A stretch of 64,000 bases of DNA from Thinopyrum elongatum (lineage: Eukaryota; Streptophyta; Magnoliopsida; Poales; Poaceae): positions 522,067,362-522,131,361 of the forward strand of contig CM022297.1 in the NCBI GenBank assembly GCA_011799875.1. The letters are read 5' to 3'. Within the stretch, counting starts at the first letter, position 1. Each line of letters starts with the position of its first letter. A model generated the notes under the pieces. That model was not told where the DNA came from. It ran no database searches and saw only the letters and a list, made by a program, of their open reading frames with translations. Below, piece by piece: positions 25,916-37,277 of this stretch. The position numbers and the translations under genes were made by a program.

Positions 25916-27704
25916 ACCCCGACTTTGACGTAGCTCCCGAGGCAGACGCAGCTCAGGAGTACGACTACGTCCCCAACGACACTACTGAAGACTTTGCCCT
26001 TGCCCCCGAGCAAATAGGTAAGCACCCCCATTTTGAGCATGCCTATATCGCCTATTCTCTTCTCTCTTATGCTTGCATTAGAACTGCTACTGCTACTGTT
26101 TTCCTATATCTGTTGCATAGCCTGATTATTCTAACCTGTCTTGCTACCTTTCTGGTTATCGTAGACTGCTTAGTATAGGCTGGGTAGAGTCACGACAGAG
26201 ACCCCCACTTGATCCCGACAGCCCTGCTGGATATCAGAAGACCCGATCAACGGGAATGAAGACCAGACCCTGGCACCGCACATCACTTCCCCAATAGTTG
26301 CCGACACTACTGCGTTACCGTCGAGTGCCGAGGGTGATACCTCGTCAGCACTTCTGATGTTAACCTTGTAGGTTAGTTAATCGGTCGTGGTAAGAGAGGG
26401 TGATTCCTTCTACACCACCCCCGATAACAGCGTCGTCGTGCAACTCCTCAAGCGTGGACTCCGAGGGTGATACCTCCTTCGTTCACCTTGACGTTAACAT
26501 CAGTGGGATTCCATCGAGGGTGATTCCTCAGGGTTCCCCTTGGTGTCAGACACACAGATACTGTTGTTGATGTGACTTGCACTAAACCATGTTACTAAAG
26601 ACGGGTCGGCCCTGAGGGGTACCCGCGCGAGCTTTATGCGAAGTGATGTGGAGACGGGTTGACCTGGAGGGTGCCTGCGAGATAATACAAGGCGTGGCCG
26701 GGCATTCCTCGCCCTTGTCGCAAGTCCTCAAGACGGGGCGACGGGGTCACATCGATCGTGAGTCTCTGCTCGTTTCCGCGCGATCCTAAACCACTAAACG
26801 GTTTGGATATTTGATCCGAGGGGCCTCTGGCCCGATAGCACTAACCATCACACGGGCATAGTATGGGCGTTCTGCATCGTATACTTCAGCCGGAGCTTAA
26901 TGGACATCAGCGACTTAGCGGCGCGCGCTGAATTGGACTGGGAACGCAACCGCACTTGTATAAGGGGTTGCTAGGTCTGCTTTCAGCCGCCTGACGCAAC
27001 GTGCAGGAGTTCCCGGGGCGATGGCCCAAGACCCCTGGGGGCATAGGTTTTGTCCGGCGTGCTGACCTCTCTGTTAGTATTCGGTCGGGTTGCGGCGTAT
27101 CGTTTGGCCGAGGGCGGGCATGACCCAGAAAAGTGTGTCCGGCCGGAGTTAAGCGAGCGTGGTGCGTAACTTGGTGCACCTTTGCAGGGAAGAAACTTCT
27201 ATCGATAGCCTGTCCTACGGTAACGGACACTCGGAGTTGTATCCCGATCTGTACAACTAGAACTTGAGATGAGAACTGGATAGTACGGCTCTGGGATTGC
27301 TTTCTCGTAGGGAGTCGAGAAAGGATCTCAGGTCGAGGTTGATGATACTACTACTACTACTTTACTTTATGTAATCTGCTCTCTTCTAATGCTGCAAGAC
27401 TGCAGAAGATGCTGAAGATGCCAGTCTTCGATAGGACTAGGCTTTCCCCTCTAATCTGGCTTTTCTGCAGCCCAGTCCACATATACAGCCTCCTTTTGAC
27501 AATGTTGCATTTGTAGTGTAGATCCTTGCTTGCTGAGTACTTCGGATGAGTACTCACGTTTGCTTTACTTTCTTTTTCCCCCATATCCACTTGATGCCAC
27601 TAGACGACGGAGCCCCTGAGCCAGATGCCCCCGTCGACGACCAGTACTACTACCCGCCTGGCGAGTACTACTACTACGAGGAGCCGACTGACGACCAGGA
27701 GTAG
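25916..27704 (+). other. Putative spliced small ORF inside the LTR (two exon-like blocks)
   Basis: Block one (25916-26017, 102 nt) lies between a pyrimidine tract with ATTAG and the donor GTAAGC. Block two (27604-27704, 101 nt) follows a pyrimidine tract and CCACTAG and ends in TAG. The frame is open across the join: an acidic first part (VAPEADAAQEYDYVPNDTTE) and a second part rich in Tyr, Pro and acidic residues (PPGEYYYYEEPTDDQE then stop). In the LTR at 37584-37681 the second block is 3 nt shorter, stays in frame and differs largely at third codon positions. That pattern suggests coding constraint. No start codon in a matching upstream exon could be found, so the N-terminus is unknown. 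Confidence 0.4.
26329..26529 (+). repeat. Array of four GAGG-GTGATW-CCTC hairpin motifs in the LTR
   Basis: Motifs at 26330, 26396, 26463 and 26516 (spacing 66, 67 and 53). Each is a short GAGG/CCTC stem around a six-base GTGATA or GTGATT loop; the second has an imperfect CCTT arm. The first is extended by outer AGTGC/GCACT arms. The array recurs in the minus-strand LTRs at 4870-5065, 19170-19380 and 33610-33815. Confidence 0.7.
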
Positions 27705-28013
27705 GATCGGAGGGTCCAGGGCAGGAGGCCTACGCCTTTCGATCGTAGTATTTTTTTTATTTTGCCCCGCCTCTGTGAAGGCCTATCTTTCTCTCTGTAA
27801 TATATCTCTACTCAGATATCTGATGCTTCCGCTGATGCTTGTATGCCATCGAGCTATGTATTCGAGCCCTCGAGGCCCTGGCTTGTAATATAAAGCTTGT
27901 ATGACTTTATTTATGTTTTAGAGTTGTGTTGTGATATCTTCAAGTGAGTCCTTAGGCTTGATCGTGTGCATTTGCGTGTATGGTTAGTGCACGATTAAGC
28001 CGGGGTCGTCACA

Positions 28014-28538
28014 TGGCCGAGCCATGTCGCAGAGGTCCAGTCGGCCGGGGCCGCATGCAGTCGGCCACAGCGGCGTCGACAGCCCGGCCTATCAGCTTCG
28101 CCGTAGCCAATAGGAGGCAGCATAGGCCGGCCGCGCGACGCCTCCTTCTTCCTCCTCCTCATCTGTTCTTCTTCTTTGCTCCTCTCCTTCTCTCCCCAAC
28201 CCGAAAACATCCGAATTAATACACGATTCTTAGCCTATTTCTGGCCCATTTTCCACCATAGTTGCATTCTAGAGGGCTGGGGGAGGCAAGGGAAATCTCG
28301 ATCTACTGATGGGATTGCTCTTGGTGGTGGTAGTGGTAGTGGTGGCGGAGGTGGAGGTGGGGGTGGTAGTGGTGGTGGAGATGGAGGTGGTGGTGCACTG
28401 CGTGTTCGTCGTGTTGGTAGTGGTGCTGCTCTGGTGACTGAATGCCGAGTTGTTTCGCACGCTTCAAGGGCAACATTCAACATACATTTTCTCTGTTATA
28501 TTTGCATATGTGTTTAAATATTCGGTTATAATTGGTCT
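28014..28538 (+). other. Left end of MULE copy B with GC-rich leader
   Basis: Begins directly after the gypsy LTR. 28014-28150 is GC-rich with GGCC/GCCGA motifs and a GCCTATCAGCTTCGCC block that resembles, in inverted orientation, the CCGAT-rich right end at 39120-39350. This suggests degenerate terminal inverted repeats. A CT-rich stretch (28139-28200) looks like a leader. A GGT/GGA microsatellite follows at 28320-28400. Confidence 0.45.
28320..28400 (+). repeat. GGTGGT-type microsatellite
   Basis: GGT/AGT/GGA trinucleotide repeat of about 80 bp in the MULE leader. It would encode glycine runs in one frame, but no coding role is supported. Confidence 0.8.
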
Positions 28539-28945
28539 GGTAGTATTCGGCAATTTATTTAGATGTGAAATAATATGGTGTGCGATTATTTAGTTGGTTC
28601 GGTAGTATTCGGTAATTTATTTAGATGTGAAATAATATGGTGTGTGATTATTTAGTTGGTCCGATAGTATTCCGTAATTTATTTAGATGTTAAATAATAT
28701 GGTGCACGCTTATTTAGTTGTTCCGGTAATATTCCGTAATATATTTAGATGTCAAATATTTAGGTGTGTGAATAATTTTAGTCACGTCGGTAATATTCCA
28801 TAATATATTTAGATGTCAAATATTTAGGTGTGTGAATATTTTTAGTCGCGTCGGTATTATTCTGTAATATATTTAGATGTCAAATATTTAGGTGTGTGAA
28901 TATTTTTAATAGTTGTCCATTTTGGATAATTTTTTAGGTCAGCAG
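28539..28945 (+). repeat. 62-64 bp tandem repeat upstream of the transposase, copy B
   Basis: Unit starts (GGTAGTATTCGG or variants) at 28539, 28601, 28663, 28725, 28789 and 28853, giving six and a half units. Each carries TTTAGATGT and a TATGGTGTG or TTAGGTGTG block. The array ends in a pyrimidine-rich TTTTTTAGGTCAGCAG just before the ATG at 28948, as in a 5' intron. Confidence 0.85.
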
Positions 28946-28947
28946 AG

Positions 28948-31674
28948 ATGTCTGATGTAGTGAATTTCGTATTTTACTACGGTCCTGGTACTGTCCAAAC
29001 AAATGAGATGGGAGCTGATCTGAGAGATTTTCAGTATATAGAGGTGCCACTGACTGCCCCTCAAACATGGTCTGTTAGTCAGTTGAAAGAATGGTTGACA
29101 GGATGTTTAGGGCTTAATACTGAAACACACACAGTCGGTGTTCATGCATTGTGGACCCGGTAAAGTTCAACCGTTTACTTTTATTTGAGGCCAATAGAGC
29201 GGGACTCTCAGTGGGTGCGCTGGTTACAAGGTTGCGAAAGCAGGGGATGCAATCCTATTGCCTTAGTTCTTCCCGTCGTGAATGAGGTCAGTGCACCTGA
29301 AGGCGAGGGTGGTTACGATCCTTACAGCCTGAGCACTGAAGGGATGCATTTATCTATGTCAAATTTTGTGTCAAATGCTGGAGATGATGGTTGAGAACCA
29401 GGGCAGAGTAGTCAGGTAGAAGGAGTAAATGCTGATAGTTATTACAGTGACGAGGCGGATGCTAACGAGGTAGATGGGCATATGCAAAACCAGACGGAAG
29501 ATGAAGATACAGATGGTGATAGTGGTCATGCCGATGATTCCGATGAGTCGGATGAAGAAGAGAACGCAGAGGAGGTGCCTAATCTTGCATCATGGAATCA
29601 AGACTTCTCATCTGCAATGACCATGAACGATGGCCATGATTCTGCCTGGCAATATCACCAGAACAACATTGCGTCGGGTGCTATGTATCCCAACAAGGAA
29701 GCTCTGAAGGATGCAATCATTAATTGGGCAATGTCCACGCAAAGGGTTTCCAAAACTCAGGTGTCAAGTCAGAAATACTTGACAATGAAATGCAAGAACA
29801 TACATTGTCCCGCCAGGGTGCATGGCTATCTCCCTATGTATGGCACAAGTTGGGTGATCAGTGACTTAGTACATAACACATGTGTTATTCCAAGTATCCC
29901 TCAAGATCATGGTAACCTTTCATCCACGCTTATTGCTCAGTTGCTTTACAGCGAGATAGTGGAGAGCAAAGCGATGGAAGTGAAGGCTATCTAGACAAAA
30001 GTATTCGTCAGGATGAAGTATAAAATTTATTATGGCAAGGTTTGGAGGGCTAAGCATAGGGCGCTTGAGACCAGATTTGGTTCATATTTTGATGCATATG
30101 ACTCTGTTGTCCGGCTCCTCCACACACTGCAGGACCGGAATCCAGGCACCTATGTTGACATCCAAGACTTGTTCATGCCAGAGTTCCCAACTGTGAGGGT
30201 GCTGCATTGACTGTTCTTCTCTTTCGGTGTATGCATTGAAGCTTTCAGCCATTGTCGACCGGTGATATGTGTAGATGGCACTTTTCTCACTGGCAAGTAC
30301 AAGGGTCGGATCCTGACCGCCATTGGTCAAGACGGGCAAAATCAAGTAGTCCCACTGGCATTTGCTTTTGTGGAGTGCGAGAACATTGAAAGTTAGACAT
30401 GGTTCTTTAGACAACTGAAAATAGCAGTTGTGCAGGATAAGCCGAATGTGTGCATCCTTCATGATAGGCATGCAGGTATACTCAGTGCGATAAAGAAACT
30501 GACAAACCCTGGTCCTGAGGAACAAACTCCAAGGCAGGACTTGCAGAGCCATTGGTGCATGCGCCATCTGGGGGCTAATATCTTCTCGCAGTTCAGAAAT
30601 AAGAACCTCATGAATCTATTCAAAAAACTCTGCAAGTAGAACCATCTATGGAAGTACAATTTGATACGTGACAGACCTAATGTGTGCACACAGAGACATG
30701 TTAGGGACAGGAAAGCTGCACGAGATGCAGCGGTGAGGGCACATGTTGCAGCAGTAGCTGCACAGTTAGCAACAGGAACAGCGGGCGTGGAGGAGGAACC
30801 TGTTGGGCTTTGTGACTTGCCAGGATTTGACCCACCTAGTACTAGGAGAAGGCTTGGGAGGACGATTAAAACCTTTGATTAGTGGATAGAGCATGAACCT
30901 CTGGAGTGGTTGTCTTTGTTGCATGACACAGATGGAGCAATGTATGGTGTCATGACTACCAACCTCGCTGAAACATATAACTTTGTCCTCAGAGGAAATC
31001 GGGCCTTGCCACTTACAGCCATCGTTGAGGGTATTTTCTATGGCACGGTGAAGTATTTCAGAGATAGACGTCAAAGAGCAGAGCTGCATATCATGAACAA
31101 TCCAAACACACGTTACTGTGAAAGGGTTATGAAGTACATGAATGAAAAGATGGAAAAAGCTAGGTCACACACTATAGTCGCCATCAGAAGTCAAGAAAGA
31201 AGGTTTGAGGTCTGCTTAGCTAACAACAAATTCATATATGCAAATGAGCTGAGGACGCATGAGGTGAAAATTGAAAATGAAGTCTGGCCAACGTATGAGT
31301 GCACATGCAACAAACCAAAGTTGCGTCACCTACCTTGCTCCCATGTACTTGCTGCTTGCGGGCAGTTAGGAATGGATGCAATCTGGTTCGTGTCTCCATA
31401 TTTTCTGAAAGAGTCCGTCCTCAATACCTGAACAGGTGAGTTGCTGGGATTTCGATCAATGGGTAACTTCTACACCGTCAACCCTATTGAAAGGTGGTAC
31501 ATTCCAGACCCAGGGAATATTGCTGGGATGAATCTGAAGCAGGAGGCCCCACTAGGCAATGCATTCTATGCAATGAATTTGGCCATAGGGACACTAATTG
31601 CCCGACTTTCGTCACTGCCAGTGGTACTGGGCATGGACGCGGCAACCGGGGACGAAGAGGAGGAAGATGAGTAA
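28948..31674 (+). pseudogene. MULE (mudrA-like) transposase pseudogene, copy B
   Basis: A single 908-codon frame from ATG to TAA with eight internal stops (29161, 29392, 29992, 30208, 30394, 30637, 30880, 31429) and no frameshift. The N-terminal part (codons 1-70) resembles the PB1-like start of MULE transposases. An acidic linker follows (about 180-210). A zinc-binding DNA-binding segment lies at about codons 280-310 (CKNIHCPARVHGY, WVISDLVHNTC). The DDE-type catalytic region shows CVDGTFLTGKYKG (Asp443) and LHDRHAG (Asp506). The C-terminal SWIM finger has Cys785, Cys787, Cys797 and His799. Family role: excision and insertion of the element in the nucleus. The stops make it inactive unless read through. 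The PMD gene follows 250 bp downstream. Confidence 0.92.
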
Positions 31675-31700
31675 GAGGGAGAGGAAGAAGCTAGGCTGCA

Positions 31701-31890
31701 TTGAAATCTGTATTAAGTATGACTCTATGTTGAAATTTGTATTAAGTATGGCAATATGTTGAAATTTATATTAAGTATTGCACTATGTTGAAATTTGTAT
31801 TAACTATGGCACTATGTTAAAATTTGTATTAAGTGTGCCACTATATTTTAAATATGTATTAAGTGTGGCACTATGTTTTAAATTTGTATT
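31701..31890 (+). repeat. 29-bp tandem repeat array, copy B
   Basis: Seven units of a 29-bp AT-rich sequence (TTGAAATTTGTATTAAGTA then TGGCACTATG) between the transposase stop and the PMD first exon. Later units drift to TTTTAAAT. It may be the 3' untranslated region of the transposase or the promoter of the PMD gene. Confidence 0.85.
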
Positions 31891-31926
31891 GTGCGTACGT
31901 GCAACTTTGTTAAAAAATGTGCAGGA

Positions 31927-34900
31927 ATGGAGGGAATGTGGTTGCTTAATCCGGATATTGATAGTAAGCATCGTGCTGCGATATTATGTAAGCACAAGCT
32001 CAATCCCCTGGTCACTCGCATTCCTAAGGAAAACTGGAGGATACACCTCGATTGGGTTGATCGGTACGTATTTCATTTATTTGTTTCAAGCATGTATATT
32101 AATGGGACACACTAACAGAATTGTTCTGATATGCAGGTTGAAATGGGCTGGGCTTTTACCTTTCGCACGTCAGGTTGAGGCCACGGAAACTGTGATGCCC
32201 CCGGCTCAATCGTGCACTAATCATACATGCAAATGCACATGATCAAGCCTAAGGACTCACTTGAAGATATCACAACACAACTCTAAAACATAACTAAAGT
32301 CATACAAGCTTTATATTACAAGCCAGGGCCTCGAGGGCTCGAATACATAAGCTCGATGGCATACAAGCGTCAGCGGAAGCATCACATATCTGAGTACAGA
32401 TATAAAAGAGAAACAGAAAGGCCTTTAGAAAGGCGGGGCAAAATAAAACACTACGATCGAAAGGCGCAGGCCTCCTGCCTGGGACCCTCCGAACCTACTC
32501 CTGGTCGTCAGCCAATTCATAGTAGAAGCATCCTTGGGGTAGTAGTAGTAGTCGACAGTGCAGCTGTCTCAGGGGCTCCGTCATCTGGTCACGGCAAGCT
32601 GATATGGGGAGAAAAGGAAAGCAGAGCAACCGTGAGTACTCCGAAGTACTCAGCAAGCAAGGATCTACACTACATATGCAACATTTTCAAAGGAAGGCTG
32701 TATATGTGGACTGGGCTGCAGAAATGCCAGAATAGAGAGGAAAGCCTAGTCCTATCGAAGACTAGCATCTTCAGCGGTCTTGCAGCAATAGAAGAGAGTA
32801 GATCAGCACAATATATAGTAGTGGTTGTGTCAAGTAACAGTCTCGCCCACAGATCCTTCCTCGACTTCCTGCGAGAAAGCGATCCCGGAGCCACATATCC
32901 AGTTTTTATCTCAAGTTCTAGTTGTATTGATTGGGATACAACTCCGAGTGTCTTTTACCGTAGGACCGGCTATCGATAGATGTTTTCTTCCCTGCAGGGG
33001 TGCACCAACTTACCCACCACGCTCGCTTAACTCCGGCCGGACACACTTTCCTGAGTCATGCCCGGCCTCGGCCAAACAATACACCGCAACCCTACCTACA
33101 GCTCAGCAGAGAGGTCCCCGCCGGTCTACCTCCTAAGGGCTCAGGGGTCTTGGGCCATTGCCCTGTGCACTCCGGGTCGTTGCGAGCAGGGCGAATCTTG
33201 GTACCACCTCTGTATATGGATGGTGCCGGCCCTGCCGTGCCGCAATGCTGAACTGGACGTCTGACAGAGCTTTCGGCTGATGCTACGATGCAGAGTGCCC
33301 ATAACTGTTCCCACGTGATGGTTAGTGCTATCAGGCCAGAGGCCTGCTCGGATCAAATATCCAAATCGTTAGTGGATTAGGGGCTTGCGGAAACGAGCAG
33401 AGACTCACAAAAGATGTGACCCCGTCGCCCCGTCTCGAGGACTTGTGGCAAGGGCTAAGAATGCCCGGCCACACCTCGTATTCGTCTCACGGGTAACCTC
33501 CATGTCAACCCGACATCCCTTCACGCGGGTACCCCCCAGGGTCGACCCGCCTTTCCAAGTATCAGATGTAAAGTCCAAGTAACCATAGTAACCGTGTGTC
33601 TAACACCAAGGGAACCATGAGGAATCACCCTCGATGGAATTCCACCTGATGTTATCATCAAGGTGAACGAAGGAGGAATCACCCTCGAGGTCCACACTTG
33701 AGGAGTTACGCGACGACGTCGTTATCGGGGGTGGTGTAGGAGGAATCACCCTCGCTGACCATGACCGATTAACTAACCTACCAGGTTATCATCAGAAGTG
33801 CTGACGAGGTATCACCCTCGGCACCCGATAGTAACCCAGTAGTGTCGAGCAACTAAGGGGGAAGTGATGTGCGGTGCTGGGGCCTGGTCTTCAATCCCGT
33901 TGATCGGGTCTTCTGTTAATCCAGCGGGGCAGTTGGGTCAAAGTGGGGTCTCTGATGGGTCTCTGACCAACCTATACTAAGCAGTTTGAAATAGGCAGGT
34001 AAGGTAACATTAAGCAGGTTACAAAAGTAGGCTATGCATCAGAATAGGAGCAATCAATTAAAGTGGCAAAATCTAATGCAAGCATGAGAAAAATAGAATG
34101 GGCGATATCGGGATGATCAAAGGGGAGGCTTGCCTGGTTGCTCGGCGGCAAAGGCAGAGTCATCAGGGGTCGTCGATCTCTGGAGCTGCGTCGGTACCGG
34201 GCTCTATCGAGAGAGAAGAGGGGGAGGAAACAGATAAATACAAGGCATACAAAGCAACACAGAGCAGGCTACGCTAACGTGCGGTGCAGCGCTGCCTAAA
34301 AGCATATCTAAGTCATATTAGTTATTTTAGGATTTAAGTTGGATTTATTAATCGGTAGTTGGGCACTATTCATCTACCGGAAACAGGCTAAAAGTTACGG
34401 GTTCACCTCTGTAGAGGGTCCCGTCACGGAAACAGATAGCATGGTCAGCTTTGTCTCGTCGTTCTGATCAACTTTCATGTAGAAAGTTTTTCGATCCGAG
34501 TTACGGTTTATTTTATATGTTTTTTTGAAGTTTTATTGATTTCTGTAATTATTAGTATTTAAATTGCTTAAGAAAAAGGAATATGATGTCAGCATGGCGT
34601 CATCAACGCATCAGCGGTCAACTGACCAGCTGACCAGTCAACAGGGACTGACGGGTGGGCCCGGTCAACGCCACGTCAGCTAGTCCAACTGACATGTGGG
34701 GCCAGTGTTTAAACTGATTTAATCCAGCCATTAAGTTAGCCGGCTGATTAAGCCGTGTGGGGTCCGATGTCAGTGAGTTAGTGAGGGTGATAATTAGCAG
34801 CTAATGATGCCACGTCAACGATAGTAGCGCCGGTCATCACCGGAGCTAACAGAGGACGCCGGAGTTGGCCATCCGGCCGATTTCAGCCACGGTTGGTTGC

Positions 34901-37277
34901 GCGGGCGGGCGCATTCGATCGGGTGCACCATGGTGAGTTGATCGGTGGCCGCAACACTTGTCGGGGTGGTCGAGAGTGAGTAGGAGGTCAACAATGGCGG
35001 AGCCGAGCACACGGCCGAGGTGGGATCTTTGCTACGGTTTTTAGACGACCTGGCTGAGCAGCGCAATAGCTTCGCGGTGTTCTTGGGAGCACAATAGCAG
35101 CAACAGCTCAGCGGTAGGTGGCGCAGAGCGATATTGGTGAGCACGGGGGCGGAGCGTAGCTCCGGCCATGGCGGCGAACGGTGCTAGGGACGACCACGAC
35201 GAGCAAGGAGAGGGGAAAAAAGGTCGGGGAGATGCGTGCGCTCACAGTGATCCAGTAGGGAAAGGTAGTGTGCTCGGGGAGGCGACTGTCACAGCAAATC
35301 GGCGGTGAAGACGTACGGTGGTCGGCGGCGCAAACGAGATCGATCCCGAGGCTGTGGTGCTTCTCAGGTCGTTCCGGTCCCCTGAGCCGATGGAGTCGAC
35401 GATGAGGAACGTCCTGGACACCAGCAGTCGATGGACGGTGGCTGGTGGCCGCGGCAGTTCATGACGGCGTGCCCCGGTGCGCCGCGGCTCGCTCGAACCA
35501 GAGAGAGGGGAGAGTGAAAGAGTGGCGCGAGGGGAAGAATGATGGGGACTAGGGTTTCCAGGGAGCGAGGGAAGGCTCTATATCTCCCGTCGGAGCTGTG
35601 GGATGCTCGACGGGTGGCCGGCGGCGGTCGTGTCAGCGCGTGCGGTCGACAGCGGTGGAAGGAAGGGGATGGGTGGCTCAGTTGGGTTGGGCCGTGCCTG
35701 GCTTGACTTAGGCCCAATAGCATAGTGCAGTCTGGCCTTTTTCTATTTCTTCTTTCTGCTTTTCTTTATTCTTTTATCAATAAACAGAGAGAGAGAGAGA
35801 GAATTTTTTGGGTAACCAAATAGTGTAGGAAAAATATGGGACTAGGCCCGATAATTCCAACACAAATTTAGACAGTGCCACAATTATTTTGGGAGCAAGT
35901 TAAATTGGTTTGCACTTTACAATATTTAAATAGCACTGAAAAATGCTGAAATGGTGCTATTATATTTGCTAATGCTCATCTTACACACAAGTGATGTTGT
36001 GTTCCTTAACAGCAAATAGTTTTAGATTATTTGCTAAAAGGTGAACAGTTTTGCAGCAACTTTTGAACAACTTTATTTTTCAGTTGAATTTGAATTGATT
36101 TTCAGAGAGGATTTTGAAGTGAATATTTAACCAATGCGACTAGGCACTGCAAATGAAAGTGACTTGGCATTATTAGCAGAGTGTCACAGTGATTGTTACA
36201 CAGGGGTGTTACAGAAACCTCCACACGCCTCGCCATTGACGCCTCTTTGCTCACCTGCTTAGTGGACCGATGGAGGCCTGAGACCCACACGTTTCACTTC
36301 CGCTGGGGAGAGATGGCTCCTGCTCTGGAGGATGTGTCACTTTTGCTGGGACTACCGTTGGCGGGTCCTGCCATAGGACCGTTAGAGGCACCGGCTGGTT
36401 GGGAGCTTGGTATTGCACAACGTTTCCCGGGTGTTTATGAACGTGCTCTGGCTCTTGTGTCGGAGGCTCATGGACCTAAGTATGATTGGTTGCTCCATTT
36501 CCAGGTTAATTCCCCAGCCTCATATATTTCATTTGTCATGCATCTGGTTTTAAAGATACCTTCGCTATTTACTAATACCTTCTCTTTACTCAATACAGAT
36601 CCAGAAGTTCCTGGGGTATCCAGGAGTCCCTTTGAATGCGACACAGATCACTCGCAGCCTGGAGGCATTCGTACGGTGGCTTCTCGGCAAGGTGATGTTC
36701 ACAGAGAACCATGTCACCACTATTAGCGCGCGCTACATCCCTATTGCACTGGAGATCGCGAGAGCTGAGGCGCCGGATCACATCACACAGAGGAGTTGGG
36801 ATTCGGCGGTCTTAGAGGCTACATACGGAGGTATGTGCAATGGTTGCCAGCTTGCGATGGGGAAGGCTGCACTTCTTGGATGCCCTCTATTTTTACTGCT
36901 GTGGTTGTGGGAGAGCTTCTCTATAGGACGACCAAACATATGTGTTGAGGAGCCTTTGGGCCACCTGTTCGATGTTGAACGCATCGACATGCCTACTTTG
37001 TGTTGGACACGTTGCAAGGTATGTCTCATGTTATAATTTAATGCATCTTCTTTGCGTACACTATGGCTGAAACTAACTTTTGTTTTGCGTAGAGACGCTA
37101 TGCTAGTGATCAGACTAGGCGAGCCTACACGGCATTAAACGAGCAGTTCGATACGTACACTGGGGTGATCTGGCAGCCGTACACGCAAGCAGCCATAGAT
37201 GCAAGATACCCCGGTGGTATGTCTGAGCTATGCACAAGAGATTGGGATTACTGGAGGACGAAATTGAAGATCATCTT
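31927..37277 (+). pseudogene. Plant mobile domain (PMD, MAIN-like) gene, copy B, interrupted
   Basis: Exons read cleanly here: 31927-32063, 32137-32190 continuing at 36219-36504 beyond solo LTR 1, 36599-37018, and 37093-37277, where LTR 2 interrupts. Introns are GT-AG. Recognisable PMD features are WAGLLPFAR, HFRWGEMAPALEDVSLLLGL, FVRWLLGK and LWLWESFSIGRP. The rest of the C-terminus is lost in the N gap. PMD proteins act in the nucleus (Arabidopsis MAIN/MAIL1 affect silencing and genome stability), and the domain is often carried by MULEs and gypsy elements. Apart from the two insertions this piece has no stop or frameshift that I can see, unlike the transposase beside it. Confidence 0.82.
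32191..36213 (-). mobile_element. Solo LTR 1 of the Ty3-gypsy family, copy B
   Basis: 4023-bp minus-strand LTR with TGTGATGCCC at the left and GGGGTGTTACA at the right. It is flanked by an exact 5-bp target duplication GAAAC (32186-32190 and 36214-36218). It sits inside PMD exon 2, antisense to the gene. It shares the TG/CA ends, motif array and exon-like blocks of the LTR at 23803-28013, but here the exon-like blocks carry frame-breaking changes. Confidence 0.93.

Larger units (their letters stand above)
23803..28013 (+). mobile_element. Complete 3' LTR (4.2 kb) of a Tekay/Del-like Ty3-gypsy element
   Basis: Starts TGTAACACCCCTGTGTAATA and ends GGGGTCGTCACA; 4211 bp, unusually long. The same family gives the four minus-strand LTRs in this window. 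Inside it are a GC-rich, pyrimidine-rich stretch at 24290-25300 that looks like a plant promoter and leader, the GAGG-GTGATW-CCTC array at 26329-26529, and two exon-like coding blocks (25916-26017 and 27604-27704). Open frames at 24294-25303 on both strands are GC-bias artefacts as far as I can tell. The family name is not certain. Confidence 0.88.

Noticed and set aside
26907..27230. Minus-strand 107-codon ORF
   Set aside because: Antisense to the LTR, repeated as fragments in the other LTR copies, with no domain.
28235..28483. Pro-rich or Gly-rich ORFs
   Set aside because: Translation of the GGT microsatellite; both strands are open only because of low complexity.
28539..28945. CRISPR-like regular repeats
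   Set aside because: Units are contiguous tandem repeats with no spacers, in a plant genome beside a MULE gene.
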